Shown one piece after another: positions 58,580 to 64,000 of a stretch of DNA of 64,000 nucleotides. The position numbers and the translations under genes were made by a program. Source of the stretch: Pyrodictiaceae archaeon (GTDB lineage Archaea; Thermoproteota; Thermoprotei_A; Sulfolobales; Pyrodictiaceae). Below the pieces are notes generated by a model that searched no databases, was not told the DNA's origin, and was given only the letters and a program-made list of their open reading frames with translations. Every line of letters starts with the position of its first letter. The first letter of the stretch is position 1. The stretch is taken from contig JALVSY010000007.1 of the NCBI GenBank assembly GCA_027036135.1, forward strand, positions 934,880 to 998,879, written 5' to 3'.

Positions 58580-61174
58580 TTATGCTGACGGCTCTTGTGA
58601 TGAATCGGTTCTCAACCGATCACTGCTGCCTCTAAGCTGTAGCGGTCTTACAAAGTATATTCCGCCCCTTAGCATCAACTCGTCCTTGCTAATGCCAACG
58701 GGCGACTCGGAATCCCTCCCATAATAATGCTTAAGAACCTTTCTTGCAATATCCTTTATTGTAACCATTACTGTGTATGGTCTTGTTCTGAGCTCGGATG
58801 CTACTTCCTCCCATGATTTTGCCTGCATCACCTTAGCTATGGACACGTATTCTTCTCGCTTAGTTAACGATAACCCCTTAGTTTTAGGATACGTGAGCCA
58901 ATATGCCTTCACGATTTCGTGGATTATGTCAGCAGCTGCCTCGTAGGTCATAGGGCCATAAGCATATATCCATAGTCTATCGAGCTGTATAGGTGTTAAC
59001 GCTGGATAATAGTTCTCAAGCACTGGTCTTCCCGTCTTTAGTATATGTATTGCGACATCGGTTTCTAGTCCTCGGTACGGGTCATGTAAGCTCTCGAGTA
59101 CTTTTCTCTTAAACTCGCGGTTAGCTATATCAACTATGTCCTTGAACCAGTCCTTGAGTGGCTTGATTACCAGTATTGTGTATTCGCCACTAACGGGGTT
59201 TCTATCAGGAGACATATGTATTGGTAGGAAGTCGTTCTTAGTCCAGAAGCGTAGAAGTTGTTCATTTACACCAAACCCGCTTCCTATCCAGTCCATGTCT
59301 TTCTCAGCAGCTTCCTCGGCTGCCTCTCTAAGCGCGAAGGAGCCTATGCCCCTACCCTGTACCTCGGGGTGCGTTGCTATTCTGACAATTCTCCAGCCTT
59401 TTGCCTTCCCGAATTCTCTTATCCTTATGTGCTTCAGAGCCCTATCAGGTATGATGTTTCCTGGGGTCTTGCCACCTCTCAGTAGTTCCTCTATTAGGTC
59501 ATCGTCTAGTCCTCCCTCCTGTGCTATTTGTAGGGCACATACTATTTTTCCTGAAGGGATCTTAACCGCCCTTATTATATGATGGGGTGCGTCAGCCAGT
59601 ATTCCTAGGTCGTCGGGCTCGTTGCGGTAATGTGCTAGTACATATATTCCGAAGAGTTGTCTGAGCTCCTTCTCGCCGTCGGGGCTAAAGAGGTATTCAG
59701 GGTCGTATTTTACGTAGCTAAATTCTTTTCTCTCTATTGATTCTAGGTCCTCTTTTGTTAGCTCAGCAGGCTCTGCGTCTAGGAGGAGTGCGTCAAAGAG
59801 CCACTTCTCTATCGGGTCGTCTTCGGCGTATCGTATTGGTTCGTGCATTTCGGCTAGTACGAGCTCGGTGTTGGGGTCTTCGCGTAGAGCGGAGAGGAAG
59901 CGTACTGAGAAGCCTCTGCCTGCTCCTTCATAGCCATGGATTGTTGTCGCGAATACGAGTTTCCTATGTGATCTCCATATCTTATGTAGTAATGGTACAT
60001 GAATGCCTGCGGCCTCGTCTACTAGTACTATATCGGCTTTAAGCCTTGGTACGTGAATGGGTTCCCAGTACTCTATGCTAAATCTTGGGCCATGAATCTC
60101 TAGTATATTATCTCCTCTCTTGACAATTCTTGTATCAATGTCTAGTTTTTCTGCGGCTTTTCTGGCAAGCGTGAAGAATGACTGAACATTGAGAAGGCTT
60201 GGTGCGGTCACTATTATTCTTGTACGTGGTCCTCTTTTGAGCCTGAGCGCCATACCTATGGATGCTATTCCCAGGGCGCAGGATTTTCCTCTACCTCTAT
60301 CCGATGTTATTACTATTGCTAGTCTTTTCTTCTTAGGCTTCTCGAGGACTTTTTCCAGCAATTTTATTACATTGACCTGGTCTTGGGTTAATGCTAACTC
60401 ATATAGTTCTCTTGGGAAGAGAGTTTTCTCTGGTATCTCTATTGTTTTCTCTTCGTGGCGCTTTATTGGGTAATCGTCTGCTTTTATCACTTCGTCCTCG
60501 TCGGCGTCGTAGATATAGATGCCTTTATGCTCTATTAATTTCCTCTTAAACCATGATATGAATATGTGTCGTGGCTCGTGGAAGCCTGGGACAACGAGGT
60601 TCTGTTTAAATATTGTTAGCCATTTGTCCCACTTGATCCAAGGCGGAACGGTAAATACTATTAGGCCTCCACCTTCAACAATGCCGACAAGTCTACCAAC
60701 ATCGTTTGGTTTAAGATCGTTTGTCAAATCCATTACTAGTATCTTAAACGTTGTCCCGAGGAAGCGTTCGCTCTCTTCATATCTTGCAATAGTTGATGAT
60801 ATAAGAGATGAATTGGTCTTTATGGTTCGCTTTACGACTTCTTTCCGAATCCTGGCATCCTTGAATTCGTCGTGGAATATGTATAGCAGTGGTAGTTCTT
60901 CTTTTCCCTTTATGCGTTTATAGACTCGTTCGTAGAATAGAAGTGTACGAGCTACTAGGATGCCTACCTTGAAGGGATTTGAGCCACTGATTACTAATAG
61001 TCTCCTATGCCTAGAGACTATTGCTCTCTCTATACCTTTGCTAAGCTTTCTAAGCATTCGGTTAAACGATGAGGGAACATAGTCGCGGAGTCTTTCCGCT
61101 ATTTTCTTCGCAATATCTTCTATGTCCTTCTTAGAGAGTTCATCGATATCAATGCTGGTTATGTCTATGCCCAT
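58580..61174 (-). CDS. tmcA: tRNA(Met) cytidine acetyltransferase
   Basis: The 864-residue protein has the TmcA layout. An N-terminal RecD-like helicase domain carries Walker A SDRGRGKSCALG (about residue 285) and Walker B VDEAAGIHV. A GNAT domain around residue 600 has VQGRGIGSFALREA (acetyl-CoA loop RGxG). A C-terminal tRNA-binding part follows. It makes N4-acetylcytidine at the wobble base of elongator tRNA-Met in archaea and bacteria. It starts at ATG 61174. A 7-bp hairpin just before the start may affect translation. Confidence 0.93.
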   Translation of the reverse strand: MGIDITSIDIDELSKKDIEDIAKKIAERLRDYVPSSFNRMLRKLSKGIERAIVSRHRRLLVISGSNPFKVGILVARTLLFYERVYKRIKGKEELPLLYIFHDEFKDARIRKEVVKRTIKTNSSLISSTIARYEESERFLGTTFKILVMDLTNDLKPNDVGRLVGIVEGGGLIVFTVPPWIKWDKWLTIFKQNLVVPGFHEPRHIFISWFKRKLIEHKGIYIYDADEDEVIKADDYPIKRHEEKTIEIPEKTLFPRELYELALTQDQVNVIKLLEKVLEKPKKKRLAIVITSDRGRGKSCALGIASIGMALRLKRGPRTRIIVTAPSLLNVQSFFTLARKAAEKLDIDTRIVKRGDNILEIHGPRFSIEYWEPIHVPRLKADIVLVDEAAGIHVPLLHKIWRSHRKLVFATTIHGYEGAGRGFSVRFLSALREDPNTELVLAEMHEPIRYAEDDPIEKWLFDALLLDAEPAELTKEDLESIERKEFSYVKYDPEYLFSPDGEKELRQLFGIYVLAHYRNEPDDLGILADAPHHIIRAVKIPSGKIVCALQIAQEGGLDDDLIEELLRGGKTPGNIIPDRALKHIRIREFGKAKGWRIVRIATHPEVQGRGIGSFALREAAEEAAEKDMDWIGSGFGVNEQLLRFWTKNDFLPIHMSPDRNPVSGEYTILVIKPLKDWFKDIVDIANREFKRKVLESLHDPYRGLETDVAIHILKTGRPVLENYYPALTPIQLDRLWIYAYGPMTYEAAADIIHEIVKAYWLTYPKTKGLSLTKREEYVSIAKVMQAKSWEEVASELRTRPYTVMVTIKDIARKVLKHYYGRDSESPVGISKDELMLRGGIYFVRPLQLRGSSDRLRTDSSQEPSA

Positions 61175-61178
61175 TTAT

Positions 61179-61203
61179 AGGACACCTTCCAAGGACGTGT
61201 CCT
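61179..61203 (-). promoter_or_regulatory. Hairpin in the tmcA leader
   Basis: AGGACAC (61179-61185) and GTGTCCT (61197-61203) form a perfect 7-bp stem with an 11-base loop, starting 5 bases before the tmcA ATG on the minus strand. In that strand the sequence reads GGAAGGTGTCC, so a possible ribosome-binding AAGGTG lies partly in the stem. It may be an operator or a translational control hairpin. It is evidence from base pairing alone. Confidence 0.3.
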
Positions 61204-61313
61204 CATAATTGTGATGCATGCTCGTTGCCTAGTACTTAGTCCTATTACGCTTTAGGAATGAGGTCTAACATAAGGCTTTGGTTGTTTAGTTAGGGTAATG
61301 ACAAAGTCTTTAT

Positions 61314-62615
61314 TCAAATCTGCTTTTGCTCAAAAATATTACTTAGTTTTTCTACTTTCTTTAGCCTATCGAGCTGAACGACGACTTGCTTCCTACTTTC
61401 TAAGTTCTTTATTGTTACTTTGTTTTCTTTGGCCTCTTTCTCACCTACTATTATGGCGTATCTTGTTCCTTTCTCGTATATTTTTTGCAAAGTCTTTGAT
61501 ATGCGAGATGAAGTTGTTATATCCGTTACTACGTGTTTGCTTGTCAAGAGTTGCTGAAGCTTTATAGCATAGGAAGTGTATTTCTCATCTATTAGAACTA
61601 TTGTGGCTTTTTCTCTCCTCTCTATCCCTAGGTTTATGCCTTTTTCCTTTAGTGCTGCTAATGTCCTATCTAGTCCTATTGCGAAGCCTACGCCAGGTAC
61701 GTGCTCGTCTCCATATATTTCTATTAGGTTATCGTATCTTCCTCCTCCTGCTATGCTGACAGGAAAGCCTGGAACTTTCACTTCAAATATTATACCTGTG
61801 TAGTAAGCGAGTCCTCGTGCGAACGATATGTCTGGTTCTAGTGCGAGATTGGGGTAAATATCGCGTATTATATTGGTTATTTCGATTAAGTATTCGGCTT
61901 GTTTCTCTGCCTCCTTGTTTATTGTGGATAGTATCTTTGCTGCTTCCTCTATTGTATTAGTAGTCCAGAGTTCTTGTAGCTTGTTTGCAAGTTCATTAAA
62001 GCCTCTTTGTTCTAGATGACTTAGGGCTTCATCGTACATTGACTTATCCATTAGGTGTAGTATGTGGTCTTGCTCTTCGTCTGCTAGGCCAAAGTGCTTA
62101 AACATGCTTCTATAAATCCCTATGTTTCCTATTTTAAGGACTATCTTGTCCAGCATTTTTATCTTTTCATAGTAGTTTATGAGAAGGTTTATTGTCTCTA
62201 TATCAGCTACTTTCCCCTCGGCGCCAAGTAGTTCTATTCCTGCCTGCCAGAACTCTCTATACCTTGCTCTCTGAGGCTCTTCGTAACGGAAGCAATTCAC
62301 TATATAATACAGTCGTAGTGGTTTTGGCTTTGCCCTTAAGTGTTTTAAGTATATGCGTGCTATGCTAGCAGTAGCCTCAGGGCGTAGAGCTACCTCGCGG
62401 CCAGCCTTGTCTCTGAAGACGAACATCGACCTTCTGATCTCTTCCCCTGATTTTATCGCGAATAACTCAAATCTTTCAAGTGTTGGCGGTATGACCTCCT
62501 CATAGCCATAGCTCTCTACGAGTTCCCTAAATAAGCTCATTAAGTGACGAAGCGTAGTCGAATCTGGTGCCAGTATATCTCTAAAGCCTCTTAGAGGCTC
62601 TAGCGGGATTTTCAT
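61314..62615 (-). CDS. hisS: Histidyl-tRNA synthetase
   Basis: The 433-residue class II synthetase starts PLRGFRDILAP, and shows motif 2 FRYEEPQRARYREFWQAG, and motif 3 near GLDRT (AIGLDRTLA). The HisRS-specific histidine-binding blocks are LAYYTGIIFEV and RYDNLI. A short C-terminal anticodon-binding domain follows. It charges tRNA-His. Start is ATG 62615, overlapping the upstream endonuclease subunit gene by 4 bases (ATGA), so they are translationally coupled. Confidence 0.95.
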   Translation of the reverse strand: MKIPLEPLRGFRDILAPDSTTLRHLMSLFRELVESYGYEEVIPPTLERFELFAIKSGEEIRRSMFVFRDKAGREVALRPEATASIARIYLKHLRAKPKPLRLYYIVNCFRYEEPQRARYREFWQAGIELLGAEGKVADIETINLLINYYEKIKMLDKIVLKIGNIGIYRSMFKHFGLADEEQDHILHLMDKSMYDEALSHLEQRGFNELANKLQELWTTNTIEEAAKILSTINKEAEKQAEYLIEITNIIRDIYPNLALEPDISFARGLAYYTGIIFEVKVPGFPVSIAGGGRYDNLIEIYGDEHVPGVGFAIGLDRTLAALKEKGINLGIERREKATIVLIDEKYTSYAIKLQQLLTSKHVVTDITTSSRISKTLQKIYEKGTRYAIIVGEKEAKENKVTIKNLESRKQVVVQLDRLKKVEKLSNIFEQKQI

Positions 62616-63160
62616 AACTTGTTCTCCGCTTCCGTGAGCCTCGTCTCGCCAGGTCTAAATAGTAACGCTTCATAATAGGTTAAGTCACCGTACCTATCTA
62701 CTATTGCTAGTATGGGTTCCCAGCTATTGCTAAATGCCTCTCGTATAAATGAGTAAAGGGTTTCAAGGCTGATGGGCCGGTTCTCTTCTAGTACCAGCAC
62801 ATAGTGGGTATATTTTTGCTCCATTTTCCTTCGGCGTAGGAGGAATGTATGTGGACGAGGACCCGGTATGGGGTGGCGTCCCCGCTTTTTTAGGTCAAGA
62901 TATGTTTCGAACTCTACCCATGCGTAGGGATTATCGATACTATATAGCCTCATGAGTTCCTCGAAACTGATAGGTTCCCCCTCTCTGTTAAATGCATTAG
63001 CTATCCCACGGTATATGAGGTAAAGTGCTTCTATGACGTGGATCTTGTTATTATTAAGCGGTCCTAGTATTTTAGTAACCTCTTCTACTCCTTGCACTAT
63101 AGTTATACTCCATGGTAGCGACTCGATACGCAATACTACGCTTCTTTGCGTGGCCTCCAA
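62612..63160 (-). CDS. tRNA-splicing endonuclease structural (non-catalytic) subunit
   Basis: The 182-residue protein resembles the EndA fold, with YLDLKKRGRHPIPGPRPHTFLLR and then a C-terminal strand-helix LAIVDRYGDLTYYEALLF. The lysine, histidine and tyrosine of the EndA catalytic triad are not all present: the usual VRKxLLLA-type lysine segment is replaced by SNSWEPILAIVD. It is therefore probably the structural subunit of the heteromeric crenarchaeal tRNA-intron endonuclease, whose catalytic partner is elsewhere. Start is TTG 63160. It is the first gene of an operon with hisS. Confidence 0.7.
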   Translation of the reverse strand: MEATQRSVVLRIESLPWSITIVQGVEEVTKILGPLNNNKIHVIEALYLIYRGIANAFNREGEPISFEELMRLYSIDNPYAWVEFETYLDLKKRGRHPIPGPRPHTFLLRRRKMEQKYTHYVLVLEENRPISLETLYSFIREAFSNSWEPILAIVDRYGDLTYYEALLFRPGETRLTEAENKL

Positions 63161-63224
63161 TCAGTAGCCCTCATTAAGCTCTTTTATTCTTCCCTCTTTT
63201 GTTCTTGTCTCCTTGGTGGAGTTT

Positions 63225-64000
63225 TTGTCTGTACTCGAGAAGCTCCGAATAAAGCCTATGGAATGGGTAGAGGATTCTGAAGGCCCTCGTTTTCGATGGC
63301 TAGATACAAGGCTTATTCCTTGGGAAGAAGTCTATAGGGAGACAACAGACTATGAGCGTGTTGCAAGGGCAATAAAAGAGATGGAGATTCGTGGGGCCCC
63401 GGCCATAGGGATAGCAGCAGGCTACGGTATGGCTCTAGCAGCTTACTACTCTAACACAAATGATGTAAACGAACTATTAGCTCATCTCGAGAAGGCCAAG
63501 AAGGTTCTAGCTGCTACTAGGCCAACAGCCTATAACCTCTTCTGGGCTCTTGATAGGGTTATGAAGAAGGCCAAGGATTCTCTAGGTAAAGGTGTTGACG
63601 CTATTATTCGAGCCGTTGTCGAGGAGGCCAAGCGCATCCATGAGGAGGATGTACGCCAGAACATGGAAATGGGTAAGATAGGTTCTAAACTAATAGATGA
63701 TGGCGATGTTGTTCTCACGCATTGTAATACTGGTGCATTGGCTACTGGAGGGTATGGCACTGCTCTAGGCGTTATAAGAGCTGCTGTCGAAGAGGGTAAG
63801 CGTATAAGAGTTATAGCGACTGAAACACGTCCTCTCCTCCAAGGCGCGAGACTAACCATATGGGAACTAGTTAAGGAAGGTATAGATGCAACACTAATAA
63901 CCGATAACATGGTTGGTTATGTTATGTATAAAGGACTTGTCAATAAAGTCTTTGTCGGTGCTGATAGGATAACTCTTGACGGCTATGTAGCTAATAAGAT
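63225..64000 (+). CDS. mtnA: S-methyl-5-thioribose-1-phosphate isomerase, 5' part (continues past window)
   Basis: The gene runs off the right end. About 258 residues are visible. They show the MtnA/eIF2B-alpha-like family motifs: IRGAPAIGIAAGYG, LTHCNTGALATGGYGTALG (cut at the catalytic cysteine C-N-T-G), and the aspartate-containing ATETRPLLQGARL. The enzyme opens methylthioribose 1-phosphate in methionine salvage. The start is TTG 63225, three bases after GGTGGAG; an internal ATG at 63258 is the alternative. It is divergent from the endonuclease subunit gene, with a 64-base gap. Confidence 0.9.
   Translation, partial: MSVLEKLRIKPMEWVEDSEGPRFRWLDTRLIPWEEVYRETTDYERVARAIKEMEIRGAPAIGIAAGYGMALAAYYSNTNDVNELLAHLEKAKKVLAATRPTAYNLFWALDRVMKKAKDSLGKGVDAIIRAVVEEAKRIHEEDVRQNMEMGKIGSKLIDDGDVVLTHCNTGALATGGYGTALGVIRAAVEEGKRIRVIATETRPLLQGARLTIWELVKEGIDATLITDNMVGYVMYKGLVNKVFVGADRITLDGYVANK

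Overview
The window looks like chromosomal DNA of a hyperthermophilic crenarchaeon (Thermoproteota), probably Desulfurococcales and perhaps Pyrodictiaceae-like. The lineage is inferred from gene content: reverse gyrase, Alba, a group II chaperonin, archaeal DnaG, the GatD/GatE amidotransferase, gins23 beside mcm, family B DNA polymerase, RFC small and large subunits, Orc1/Cdc6, TBP, RpoK, ribosomal S30e, pelota and a divergent tRNA-splicing endonuclease subunit. Genes are tightly packed and often overlap by 4-15 bp. Many start with TTG or GTG, and TATA boxes sit about 25-50 bp before several starts. I found no tRNA or rRNA gene, CRISPR array, insertion sequence or prophage.

Layout. 1-6300: end of pheT, tyrS, dnaG, a site-2-type membrane protease, a nucleotidyltransferase and a radical SAM protein. 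6300-8000: pelota and a GNAT acetyltransferase whose 5' end is out of frame. 7959-19630: a replication-rich stretch with polB, a permuted GTPase, a THEP1-type NTPase, mcm, gins23, rfcS, rfcL, moaC, and orc1/cdc6 coupled to a small winged-helix regulator. 19665-24240: a THUMP protein, enolase, a TrkA-type K+ regulator, an MscS-like protein, a zinc ribbon and signal peptidase. 24226-27500: a type IA topoisomerase, a gene-poor remnant region and an MNT/HEPN pair. 27544-34600: rpoK, the thermosome, a cysteine-less thioredoxin-like protein, several unrecognised proteins and a nucleoside phosphorylase. 34800-39560: protein disulfide oxidoreductase, gatE-gatD and rps30e. 39563-47115: alba, reverse gyrase, nadE, nnr and tbp.

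47128-51300: unrecognised and PIN-like genes, a universal stress protein, and pgk-gap. 51365-57085: a C/D box sRNA candidate, an Lhr helicase, and facing it a plus-strand run of RHH protein, winged-helix protein, Cas4-like nuclease, PHP phosphoesterase and NurA-like nuclease. 57216-64000: a DUF447-type flavin-barrel protein overlapping head to head with mptE, then tmcA, hisS, an EndA structural subunit and the start of mtnA.

Most of the window is informational machinery. The least explained parts are the nuclease/helicase cluster at 51.4-57.1 kb, several GC-rich intergenic segments that fold into strong structures and may be non-coding RNAs, the broken acetyltransferase, and a few co-oriented pairs of unrecognised genes. 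All functions are assigned by reading motifs and family resemblance; no database search was run.
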